DNA of 15,319 nucleotides from assembly GCA_038240875.1 (NCBI GenBank), contig JBBRGG010000064.1, positions 1-15,319 on the forward strand, read 5' to 3'. Under the pieces are notes generated by a model that worked only from the letters and a program-made list of their open reading frames with translations, was not told the DNA's origin and searched no databases. Made by a program: the position numbers and the translations under genes. The stretch comes from JBBRGG01 sp038240875 (GTDB lineage: Bacteria; Planctomycetota; Phycisphaerae; Phycisphaerales; UBA1924). Below are positions 1-6,749 of the stretch, piece after piece. The stretch's first letter is position 1; each line of letters opens with the position of its first letter.

Positions 1-3000
1 AACAACAAACGCGTCCCCAGGCGAGCCAAGCTCCGGGCGATAGTCGATCCATCGTGTAATAGGCGACCGTCTCGACGCATCTTCGCTCGCGAGATACAAA
101 TCCGTCGAAATAGTCAGCACGTCGGCATCATGCCAGCGTCCCGGCCCGCCGCGCTTGGTCTGGAACGATTGTGTCACTCCCAACTTCAGTGCCACCGCAT
201 CAGAAATCTGTTCCACATCCGGGTCATAAATCGGAATATCCTGTTGATCGACCGAAGTCCCCGCAACCCAGAAGGTCGCGTTGGGCTCGATCACGTGCCG
301 AAGCCGATTGATGTCTAGGAATCGTGACCCGATGTTGTCGTACACACGCGCAATGGTCGTTGAAGCGCGAATGCCCACGCTGCCCCACAACCGCGCCGAG
401 TCTGATTCATTGGGCGAAAATTCGTCAAATTGCGAATCCCACGCCGTCACGCGACCAACCGCAAATGGCGTCAAAATCACCTGTCCCAGCTTCAATTTGC
501 TCGACAGTTCCTGTCGTGCATCCGCCCGATACACCTCATCTTCAAAGTACCCCTGCGACCGCAGTTGTTCGCTCAACCGTTGGTTCGAGTTCAGCAGCAA
601 TGCACGCTGCGCCAACGCATTACTCGTGAGCCCGCGATCGCTCGCGAGCACTTCATCAAATGCGAGCCCCATCCGCGACGCACGCAGTTCCGTGAACGAT
701 GTCAACAACCCAGGCTCGGGCAACAGATCGTCCGCGATCCGCACATACGAAATCTCTGGTAGCTTCGTCGTCGAATAGCCCTGGCTTTGCAGCAAGTACT
801 CATTCGTGATGAACGAGTTGGACTGACCCTTGACATCAACCGTCAAGCTCGTGTTCGCGTCCAACCGCCGTGCAAACAATCGATTGGTAAACTCGCGCCG
901 ACTCTCCCCCAACCCCTCAAAGAACGCATCTACAAACGCATCATCAGAAATCAAAGCCGCCTCGGCAAACAACGTCCACTGATCTGTCAGCCGCCACCGC
1001 TGCTCGAATGTAAAGATGCCTCGGGCTTCGCCATCGCGATTCTTCTCGGCACCAGACTTGAAGATGTCCACGCCACGATCAAAGGGAAGGCCATATGCAA
1101 AGACCGCGCCCTCGGTCTTCTCCATCTTCCACGCAACCCGCGTTCCCAACGCCGGACCACGCTCAAAGTAAAAATCCGTGAACAGGTCGGCGGTCCATTC
1201 CCCAGGCTGATCAATCCCCAATAGACCAAACGCATTCAGCGTTGCCTTCACCGCGCCGCCCGAACCCGACGTATTCTCGACACGGAAATCGCGGATGATC
1301 TGCTTTTCCGGATCTCCCTTGTAATACGGGAACCAGAATACAGGCAGCCCCAAAAACCGTGGCGTGATGTTGTCCGCTTCCACGATTGATTGCGTCTCAG
1401 TCACACGCGGCGTGGGTGCCTCGCTCGTACGCTCATTTGACGCGTCAAGCCCCGTGGGCGCGACCTCTTTATCCACTCGCGAAATCGTGACCGACGACGC
1501 GCCCACCGAAATCTCTGGGTCAAAGAAGCCCGTGTTCGAAAAGGTCACGCGATCCGCCGAAAACTGCCTTGCCGACTCCTGCCGAATCGTCTCGGCTCGA
1601 AGATACAGCGGAATTGATCGCTGCTGGTCATACGTCCAAAAGACCGCGTCGATCGCCACCGCGCGATTGCTCTTGACATCATAAAAAACCTGTGGCGAGC
1701 GCAGCGTGTAATCGCCATCCGTCGCGACCGCGTCCCCTTCAAGATATATCCCTCGCACCTGCCCCGCGCCCAAGCTCAGCGTCGTCGTTAACGGGCCAGG
1801 ATCAAGGAATACTACAGCGCGTTGGGCTGTCAATTGCAGCAAACCATTGCGCTCGGGCTCGCGATACTGGATGTTGACGCCATTGGAAATCACGACGGCG
1901 TTCTCTGCCTCTCCCGTCACCAGCGACACATCGCCTGCCGTGATCGTGAAGGCACCGCCAGAAAAGAAGATCGCGTCCTTTGATGCGACCGTATTGGTTG
2001 GTATTGATGTCGTAGTTTGTGTGGGTGCGGTGCCCGAAGCTGGATTCGTTCTTGGCTGTGTTGAGGTAATTCCATCGCCACCAGCATCAGTTCCAGCTCC
2101 AGTTGCACTTGCTCCAGTTTCGCTTGGTCCCATTCCAGTTGGCCCCGTACCACTTGGCCCGGTTCCAGCCATCGGGCCACCTGACGGCTGATCTCGACGA
2201 TCCGACTCACTTGGCTGCGGCCCGACCGGCCCACGATTTGGTCCAGTCCCATTTGGACCCGGTTTAGTTGGCGTCTGCGGACGAAGCTGCTCCGGCGAAA
2301 TCGGCCGCGATGGCGCGCTCGTCCGATCCGTCGGCCCGCCCCTCGCGCCATTCGAGCCGCTCGCACTATTCACTTCGCCACTTTCCATCATCCGCGCAGG
2401 ACGCCAATCTAGCGCGATACTCGCGGTCAAAGGCAAAGTCGGCCCAGGCCAAGGCCTTGGCTGAGGCAAGCCACCTTCAACTCGCTCACCTGTTACTTCC
2501 CCGCGACCAAGCTGCCGATCCAGCGACCGCACCAGCGCCTTGTTCGCATCATCCAATAACTCCAACGTTGATTCGTCGCCTCGTGGCTCACCTTCGATTA
2601 TCTTGAGCGACGTCATCGACACCTTCGCCGCGAGCACCGCCGCCCGCACCGATACGCGGTCACCCGTTGCGCCATTGGCCCCGACCGGATCCGTTAAGGC
2701 ACCCAAGCGATCAAAGCGTACGAAAATCTGATAGCCCGTCGGACCAGATCCTGTTTGACTAGCCCCAGCCTGACCACTCGCGCCCGCGGCGCTCCCCATC
2801 GGTACGATCCACACCACCGCGCGACGAGCCACAAACGAGCGCGTCCCCAGCATGATTCGCGCATCACCATCAAGGTACAGCCGTTGTACGCCGTCAGGCT
2901 GTTTCCAGCGGTTAATAGTTTCCGCATCAAAGCTCACGCGGCCACCCACCGGTGCAAGATCAAACTGCGTGGTCGCAAAGTCTGCCAAAGTACTCGAAGC

Positions 3001-3168
3001 ACTTGGCTCGTTCTGCGCAACTGACCCGTTGGTCGTGCCGCCTTGCGCGGCGATCACACTCGCACTTGCACACTGCGCACTCATCGCCAACCCGGCGAAC
3101 CACGCGATCGTCGTCGCAGTTGTCCTTGTCACACTGCGGTATTTAGTATCGCGCGAAGAAATACGCAT
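1..3168 (-). CDS. lptD: LptD-like LPS-assembly outer-membrane protein (3' end outside window)
   Basis: LptD forms the outer-membrane barrel of the Lpt machine that inserts lipopolysaccharide into the outer leaflet. The frame is open from ATG at 3168 to the left edge, giving 1056 residues; the C-terminus is missing. An N-terminal stretch with hydrophobic core TIAWFAGLAMSA and a possible ASA cleavage site near residue 36 looks like a signal peptide. A first OstA-type domain covers about residues 55-125 (LYLDGDARIML, RRAVVWIVP). A Gly/Pro/Ser/Thr-rich linker runs about 285-395. A second OstA-type domain follows (about 397-590; PLYLRAETIRQESARQF at 520-536). The barrel begins near FLGLPVFWFPYY (about 604) and includes LTPFAVGRVT (about 899) and RHVIEPN (957). 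The protein is longer than proteobacterial LptD (about 780 residues). A GGAGAGG lies 20 nt before the ATG, far for a ribosome binding site, but no other in-frame start is closer. It is downstream of, and 99 bp from, the glycosyltransferase gene, so the two may be cotranscribed. Confidence 0.85.
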   Translation of the reverse strand, partial: MRISSRDTKYRSVTRTTATTIAWFAGLAMSAQCASASVIAAQGGTTNGSVAQNEPSASSTLADFATTQFDLAPVGGRVSFDAETINRWKQPDGVQRLYLDGDARIMLGTRSFVARRAVVWIVPMGSAAGASGQAGASQTGSGPTGYQIFVRFDRLGALTDPVGANGATGDRVSVRAAVLAAKVSMTSLKIIEGEPRGDESTLELLDDANKALVRSLDRQLGRGEVTGERVEGGLPQPRPWPGPTLPLTASIALDWRPARMMESGEVNSASGSNGARGGPTDRTSAPSRPISPEQLRPQTPTKPGPNGTGPNRGPVGPQPSESDRRDQPSGGPMAGTGPSGTGPTGMGPSETGASATGAGTDAGGDGITSTQPRTNPASGTAPTQTTTSIPTNTVASKDAIFFSGGAFTITAGDVSLVTGEAENAVVISNGVNIQYREPERNGLLQLTAQRAVVFLDPGPLTTTLSLGAGQVRGIYLEGDAVATDGDYTLRSPQVFYDVKSNRAVAIDAVFWTYDQQRSIPLYLRAETIRQESARQFSADRVTFSNTGFFDPEISVGASSVTISRVDKEVAPTGLDASNERTSEAPTPRVTETQSIVEADNITPRFLGLPVFWFPYYKGDPEKQIIRDFRVENTSGSGGAVKATLNAFGLLGIDQPGEWTADLFTDFYFERGPALGTRVAWKMEKTEGAVFAYGLPFDRGVDIFKSGAEKNRDGEARGIFTFEQRWRLTDQWTLFAEAALISDDAFVDAFFEGLGESRREFTNRLFARRLDANTSLTVDVKGQSNSFITNEYLLQSQGYSTTKLPEISYVRIADDLLPEPGLLTSFTELRASRMGLAFDEVLASDRGLTSNALAQRALLLNSNQRLSEQLRSQGYFEDEVYRADARQELSSKLKLGQVILTPFAVGRVTAWDSQFDEFSPNESDSARLWGSVGIRASTTIARVYDNIGSRFLDINRLRHVIEPNATFWVAGTSVDQQDIPIYDPDVEQISDAVALKLGVTQSFQTKRGGPGRWHDADVLTISTDLYLASEDASRRSPITRWIDYRPELGSPGDAFVV
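1990..2290 (-). repeat. Low-complexity Gly-Pro-Ser-Thr coding segment inside lptD
   Basis: On the coding strand this stretch contains imperfect short repeats (variants of GGNCCNANNGGNACNGG) that encode degenerate G-P-x / T-G-P-x peptides such as GPSGTGPTGMGPSETGAS. It falls between the two OstA-type domains (roughly residues 293-393). It is likely an unstructured periplasmic linker that grew by slippage; the reading frame stays open throughout. Confidence 0.7.
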
Positions 3169-3267
3169 GGTGCGCGCACAACAAGCGACCTCTCCTAAGC
3201 GCGAGAGTGCGAAACGTGATGGACGATTTGTTCGGAGTGCGGAGCTGTATCGCATACGTCGCGGATG

Positions 3268-4992
3268 CTACGGCACCGAAGCCTCCGCCACAACCGCGCG
3301 GGCTAGATCCTGATCGGATTCTGTCCCTAAATCCACAACTCCACGAGGTTCGGGCACCAAAACCTCAATCTTGTAATCAACCTTGGGACCACTTGGCGTC
3401 GAAGCGGTTGATACCTTGGTCATACGAATGAGTTGAGGGGAAGCCGCTGTCGCTGGCTGTGAAGCTGCCATCGCCGAAGCGCCCGGATTATGTCCGATCG
3501 GCTGAGGCGAAGCCACGCGCTGGACCTGCGCAACCGCAAGCTTTGCGCTAAACCACATTGGAACCCGTCGCCCCTGCACATTGGGGCCGACCAATTCCAG
3601 TTGCCCGGGCTTCCACGCTTTCCACCACGCTGCCGCTGCGGATACGTGCGAGCAACCCATTCCAATAAAAGCGTCAGCACGCGAAGCAACAAGCACATCC
3701 ACGAGCACTTCTCGCGCCAATCGCTCATGCTCGGGCCAGCTCATGCAGTGCAGCGCTTGGCGCGAACGCGTCCTTGTGCACGATTGCGCGATCATGTCGG
3801 CTTGATACCGGGTTTTGAAAAGTTCGTATGCACGCTGGCCATCGGTCATTACATACACCCGAGGCAGTGACCGCATGCACAGCCGCTCTACCACCCGAGC
3901 ACGCCCGCGTGAAATTGCAGCAGGAATCGCCGACACATCTTGAGCCATCCCTGGGTGAGCAGCCCACATATCGCCCATGCGAATATGCGCCGCCACAAAC
4001 GGATCATTGCGGATATCGCGCTCCACGATCGTCTGGGCTTCGTGCTCGATCTCCGCTCGGGGGATTAAGAACGCCCGCCGAAGATGCGTCAAGGCTTCCC
4101 ACAGATTTACGCCATGCAGCGGATGCGAAGGCGGCACCCATGCCAGTGCCTCACCCACACTAATAGGTACATCCAGAACCAAGATGCGTTCCGGTCGATT
4201 CGAATACGCACCGATCCAAGCAGTCGCAGGCGTCATCCGAGCCACTGGATCACGTGCCGCGTCCAAAGTTCTGCCACCTTGGTTCACGTCCCAACGCGGG
4301 GGCCATATGTCAGCGTGCGTTAATTTCTTGCCATCAAGCTCATCGGTCAATTCTTCCAATTGTGCAACACCTGGGATCGGTTCAAACAGACTTGTAAAGA
4401 CCGAATTCGCGTCAGCTGGCGGCATATCCGACCCGCTGCTCACAGAATCAAGCCCGCGCGCGGAATAGAGAAAGCCATTTCCCCAGTCGATAATAGGTGT
4501 TCGATTGGTCGACTGCGCAAGCACTAGCCCCGCAAGGACTTGAAACACTTCGGCAAAGAAGCCTTCGCCCAGCGCCTTGATCACCAAAAAACGCCCTTGT
4601 GGGAGCGAAGGCTTTGGCGCGCACATGGCTTCTTCATACCGAACTTGTGCCAGTTTGCGCTCTGGCGTTCGCCACAGTGATTCGCAGAGCAACGGCAACG
4701 CAACATCAGGCCGCCCAGCACGTAGCGTCACCGTTCCCAAGGTGACTAACGCATCGGCGACGCAGTCATTTTCCTCGCTCGTAGTGTGCGCCATGAGGGC
4801 GGCCGCTGGCACACTCGAAGCAACCAACGCCGACCCAATGCTCGCGGTGACTGCAAAGTTTCGCGTGATCCCGCCTGCGGAATCCAACGCAAGTGTCGCA
4901 CGAGCATGGGCTTGGGCCAAACGACCAGACTCAAGGTCGAGCCACGCATCATGAAGAAAGTTTTTCGCGGCAAATAGATCACGAGTACGCAT
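3268..4992 (-). CDS. TPR plus fucosyltransferase-fold glycosyltransferase (NodZ/FUT8/O-FucT-like)
   Basis: 574 residues. Residues 1-125 are helical with TPR-like repeats (LESGRLAQAHARATLALD; ALVTLGTVTLRAGRPDVALPLL). Residues 136-171 (LVIKALGEGFFAEVFQVLA, then RTPIIDWG) resemble the N-terminal nucleotide-fold segment of the fucosyltransferase superfamily. AAHIRMGD (334-341) matches the H-x-R-x-G-D motif, VYVMTDG (379-385) the T-D motif, and FIGMGCSHVSAAAA (441-454) the C-terminal motif of this superfamily, in the right order. Such enzymes typically use GDP-fucose, but donor and acceptor cannot be read here. From about 485 the tail is Ala/Ser/Pro-rich and low in complexity. No signal peptide is evident, so a cytoplasmic enzyme is likely. 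It lies just upstream of lptD on the same strand, which suggests, but does not prove, a role in cell-surface glycan or LPS decoration. No convincing Shine-Dalgarno precedes the ATG at 4992. Fold assignment is fairly sure; substrate is unknown. Confidence 0.7.
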   Translation of the reverse strand: MRTRDLFAAKNFLHDAWLDLESGRLAQAHARATLALDSAGGITRNFAVTASIGSALVASSVPAAALMAHTTSEENDCVADALVTLGTVTLRAGRPDVALPLLCESLWRTPERKLAQVRYEEAMCAPKPSLPQGRFLVIKALGEGFFAEVFQVLAGLVLAQSTNRTPIIDWGNGFLYSARGLDSVSSGSDMPPADANSVFTSLFEPIPGVAQLEELTDELDGKKLTHADIWPPRWDVNQGGRTLDAARDPVARMTPATAWIGAYSNRPERILVLDVPISVGEALAWVPPSHPLHGVNLWEALTHLRRAFLIPRAEIEHEAQTIVERDIRNDPFVAAHIRMGDMWAAHPGMAQDVSAIPAAISRGRARVVERLCMRSLPRVYVMTDGQRAYELFKTRYQADMIAQSCTRTRSRQALHCMSWPEHERLAREVLVDVLVASRADAFIGMGCSHVSAAAAWWKAWKPGQLELVGPNVQGRRVPMWFSAKLAVAQVQRVASPQPIGHNPGASAMAASQPATAASPQLIRMTKVSTASTPSGPKVDYKIEVLVPEPRGVVDLGTESDQDLARAVVAEASVP

Positions 4993-5151
4993 AGAGATGG
5001 GAGGCTAGGCACCACCAACTCCATAGTGTGAAGTATGCATTACGACTTCCCAAAGTGTTTTCAAGACAATCACTTGCGAGAGACCGCAATATACATTTTT
5101 ATTAAACAGCACGCATAAAGACGAACATAGCGCATCGCGCGAGTTGTGCGT

Positions 5152-5166
5152 ATGGTTGAGAACCAT
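5152..5166. promoter_or_regulatory. Candidate operator: palindrome over the sod -35 box
   Basis: ATGGTT-GAG-AACCAT is a perfect 6-bp inverted repeat with a 3-nt spacer. It covers the candidate -35 hexamer, which is where a repressor would act. It does not match the Fur or OxyR consensus as far as can be judged by eye. Confidence 0.35.
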
Positions 5167-5183
5167 CCTGCCACGGGTATAAA
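5156..5183 (+). promoter_or_regulatory. Candidate sigma70-type promoter for sod
   Basis: TTGAGA (5156-5161) and TATAAA (5178-5183) are separated by 16 nt and lie about 60 nt before the sod start codon. The match is by eye, with no transcript data. Confidence 0.45.
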
Positions 5184-5192
5184 ATTCAAGAT

Positions 5193-5207
5193 TGGCATGT
5201 TTTGCCA
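5193..5207. repeat. Short inverted repeat in sod leader
   Basis: TGGCA (5193-5197) and TGCCA (5203-5207) form a 5-bp inverted repeat with a 5-nt spacer, 10 nt downstream of the candidate -10 box. It could be an operator half-site pair or a small leader hairpin; it is short enough to be chance. Confidence 0.25.
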
Positions 5208-5230
5208 GCATCTTTGTCATAAGCCAACAA

Positions 5231-5235
5231 AAGGA
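5231..5235 (+). promoter_or_regulatory. Ribosome binding site of sod
   Basis: AAGGA lies 8 nt before the ATG at 5244. It fixes this start, which also places the whole twin-arginine signal inside the protein. Confidence 0.65.
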
Positions 5236-5243
5236 AAAGAACC

Positions 5244-6092
5244 ATGGAAAGCGAAAATTCTGGAAGCAACGCGTCGTGCAAAATGGATTCAGGCCATGTC
5301 GCTGCAAGCCATATAGATCGCAGAAATGCGATGGCAATTGCGCTCGGCGGGGTTGGCGCTCTTGCGTTTGGAGCGGCGGCCGTCGCGCAGCCGGGTGACA
5401 GAATAAAGCCAACTACCACCGCAGTTGTCGGCACCAAAATCAACACCTCGATCCCCGGTTGGAACGAAGCAAAGGGGCAGTACGAGCTTGGGCCACTGCC
5501 TTATGACTACAAGGCTCTTGAGCCACACATCGACGCGCAAACGATGGAACTGCATCACACCAAACATCATAATGCGTATGTCACCGGGCTCAACAAGGCA
5601 CTCACCGAACTAGGTCGTATTCGAGAAGGCCAAGGCGACGCCGCACTCGTGAAGCACTGGTCGCGTGAGGCCTCATTTCATGGCAGCGGCCACGTCAATC
5701 ACGCCCTCTTCTGGTTGATGATGGCGCCTGCAGGCAAAGGTGGCGGCGGCCAACCTGAAGGCAACCTAGCAAAAGCCATCGATCGTGACTTTGGCACTTT
5801 CGACAAATTCGTCGCCCACTTCAAAGCCGCAGCGAACCAAGTCGAAGGTAGCGGCTGGGCATGGCTTGTTTTGGACGTGGTTTCGGGCCGCTTACTCGTG
5901 ATCCAAGGTGAGAAGCAGCAAGATCTTATGATCACGGGCGCGATTCCAGTTCTTGGACTTGACGTGTGGGAACATGCGTATTATCTCAAGTACCAAAACA
6001 AGCGTACCGAGTACACAAATGCCTGGTTTAATGTGGTCAACTGGAAGTTTGCTGGGGCACTCTTTGACCGAGCAGAGGCTTCACGCAAGTGA
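5244..6092 (+). CDS. sodA: Tat-exported superoxide dismutase, Mn-type signature
   Basis: Converts superoxide to hydrogen peroxide and oxygen. 282 residues, about 75 longer than E. coli SodA because of an N-terminal extension. It carries a twin-arginine signal: Arg26-Arg27 followed by NAMAIALGGVGALAFGAAAVA, with likely cleavage after AVA (residue 48). The mature part matches the Fe/Mn SOD family throughout. Metal ligands by family alignment are His104 (in LHHTKHH), His153 (GHVNH), Asp240 and His244 (LDVWEHAYYL). Metal preference is judged from second-sphere residues: Gly149 in GSGHVNH rather than the Fe-type Gln, and Gln226 in QQD matching the Mn-type NQD glutamine. This points to manganese, though cambialistic use is possible. 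The Tat route implies a folded, metal-loaded enzyme in the periplasm. A strong terminator 50 nt downstream suggests a monocistronic unit. Confidence 0.92.
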   Translation: MESENSGSNASCKMDSGHVAASHIDRRNAMAIALGGVGALAFGAAAVAQPGDRIKPTTTAVVGTKINTSIPGWNEAKGQYELGPLPYDYKALEPHIDAQTMELHHTKHHNAYVTGLNKALTELGRIREGQGDAALVKHWSREASFHGSGHVNHALFWLMMAPAGKGGGGQPEGNLAKAIDRDFGTFDKFVAHFKAAANQVEGSGWAWLVLDVVSGRLLVIQGEKQQDLMITGAIPVLGLDVWEHAYYLKYQNKRTEYTNAWFNVVNWKFAGALFDRAEASRK

Positions 6093-6142
6093 GCCGAAGC
6101 AGTTGAAAGCCACGGGCGAACAGAGTACATACTAGTTGTTTG

Positions 6143-6169
6143 AAACCCGTGTTACCCATGGGTTTTTTT
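6143..6169 (+). terminator. Rho-independent terminator of sod
   Basis: AAACCCGTG (6143-6151) pairs with CATGGGTTT (6157-6165) around a TTACC loop. The 9-bp stem has one G-U pair. A run of seven T (6163-6169) overlaps and follows the stem. It lies 51 nt past the sod stop codon. Confidence 0.85.
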
Positions 6170-6360
6170 AGTAGCTATTGTTTTTGTTAGTATCTGCAAG
6201 GATAAAGTTTGCAATTCGGAATCTCGATGCCTTTTCCAGAATTACTTATGCGATCTGCACAAGCACCTATTTTACAAGAGCTTACGCAGTCATAAACGAA
6301 ATATACGAAAAATTCGGACCACTTCATTTGCATAATCCAATCCGTGTGGCATATTCGTAA
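6170..6360. other. AT-rich intergenic island, no supported gene
   Basis: By hand count 6181-6300 is about 37-38% G+C, clearly below its neighbours. A 60-codon plus-strand frame starting at TTG (6178) and ending at TAA (6358-6360) crosses it but has no ribosome binding site and no recognisable motif. The island ends where repeat copy 1 begins. A weak promoter-like pair, TTGCAT (6328-6333) and ATATTC (6351-6356) with a 17-nt spacer, points into the repeats. Confidence 0.4.
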
Positions 6361-6417
6361 TGTCTTGTCTCTCTCTCCTCCATTACCTGCTGCGGGCGGA
6401 AACCGGCGGTAGGGCTT
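6361..6417 (+). repeat. Structured intergenic repeat, copy 1
   Basis: Begins with TGTCTTGTCTCTCTCTCC and ends with TAGGGCTT, as does copy 2. In between, CCTGCTGC (6386-6393) can pair with GCGGTAGG (6406-6413) to give an 8-bp stem (two G-U pairs) with a 12-nt loop. Both copies are outside any convincing reading frame. Family unknown. Confidence 0.65.
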
Positions 6418-6420
6418 AAA

Positions 6421-6451
6421 GAAGTTCGCAACGTCAACAACTGTGAACTTC
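6421..6451 (+). repeat. Hairpin between the two repeat copies
   Basis: GAAGTTCGCA (6421-6430) pairs with TGTGAACTTC (6442-6451): 10 bp with one G-U pair and an 11-nt loop. There is no T-run after it, so it is not an obvious terminator. Confidence 0.55.
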
Positions 6452-6456
6452 GACCG

Positions 6457-6514
6457 TGTCTTGTCTCTCTCTCCACCTCGTACCTGCTGCTCGCGAAAAC
6501 AAGTAGTAGGGCTT
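6457..6514 (+). repeat. Structured intergenic repeat, copy 2
   Basis: Same 18-nt opening and same TAGGGCTT end as copy 1, with start-to-start distance 96 nt. CCTGCTGC (6483-6490) pairs with GTAGTAGG (6503-6510), again an 8-bp stem with a 12-nt loop. Two positions in the 3' arm differ from copy 1 (C to T, G to A) and both changes keep pairing. The loop sequence differs. Confidence 0.65.
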
Positions 6515-6596
6515 CCCGGTTTCCCAAAGGGCTTTCCACATCGTGGGAGGCCTTTATTGTTTGGTCAACGGATTGCGAGAATCACGCGGCGAATTT

Positions 6597-6655
6597 ATGT
6601 CTCGCATGTCTAGCATGTCTCGCATGTCTCGCATGTCTAGCATGTCTCGCATGTC
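6597..6655 (+). repeat. 9-bp tandem repeat upstream of the symporter
   Basis: Six complete units ATGTCTCGC or ATGTCTAGC plus a partial seventh, in the order C-A-C-C-A-C, which suggests a 27-bp block doubled. On the plus strand it lies in an open frame (GTG 6543 or ATG 6597 to TAG 6735-6737) coding MSRMSS-type repeats. No ribosome binding site is seen, so a real peptide is doubtful. That frame is the same one the symporter uses 12 nt after the TAG. Confidence 0.8.
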
Positions 6656-6749
6656 AACCAGCACATTAACCGGCATTCTTCCAGCAGGGTATAGCCGCGA
6701 GTGCTCGCCAAAGGCAAAGACTCGTCAGCATCGCTAGTCTATCGGCTAC

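Larger units (their letters stand above)
4993..5243. other. Divergent intergenic region between glycosyltransferase and sod
   Basis: This 251-bp region separates two divergently oriented genes and is more AT-rich than the flanking coding DNA. The sod-proximal half holds a promoter-like pair, an inverted repeat overlapping its -35 box, and a second inverted repeat downstream of the -10 box, listed separately. Toward the glycosyltransferase a TATATT (5090-5095, minus strand) could be a -10 box, but no good -35 accompanies it. No convincing gene was seen in this stretch. Confidence 0.6.

Noticed and set aside
281..778. Plus-strand open frame (165 codons) at the left edge
   Set aside because: Lies within the lptD barrel region, which is continuous and motif-bearing on the minus strand.
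3170..3179. GTGCGCGCAC palindrome right before the lptD start
   Set aside because: Ten bp of alternating GC in GC-rich DNA, without spacer or partner site; could be chance.
5193..5207. Sigma54 promoter at TTGGCATG upstream of sod
   Set aside because: The GG to GC distance does not fit the 10-bp spacing between -24 and -12 elements.
5005..5412. Minus-strand open frame (135 codons) overlapping the sod start
   Set aside because: Antisense to the sod signal sequence and promoter; no motif or ribosome binding site.
6361..6514. Possible CRISPR array
   Set aside because: Only two imperfect copies, with internal differences and a hairpin in the spacer; no cas gene nearby.
6324..6539. Minus-strand 71-codon frame with twice-occurring ERETRH
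   Set aside because: The repeated peptide comes from the nucleotide repeat; the rest of the two copies is read in different frames because of a 1-nt length difference, so coding is not conserved.
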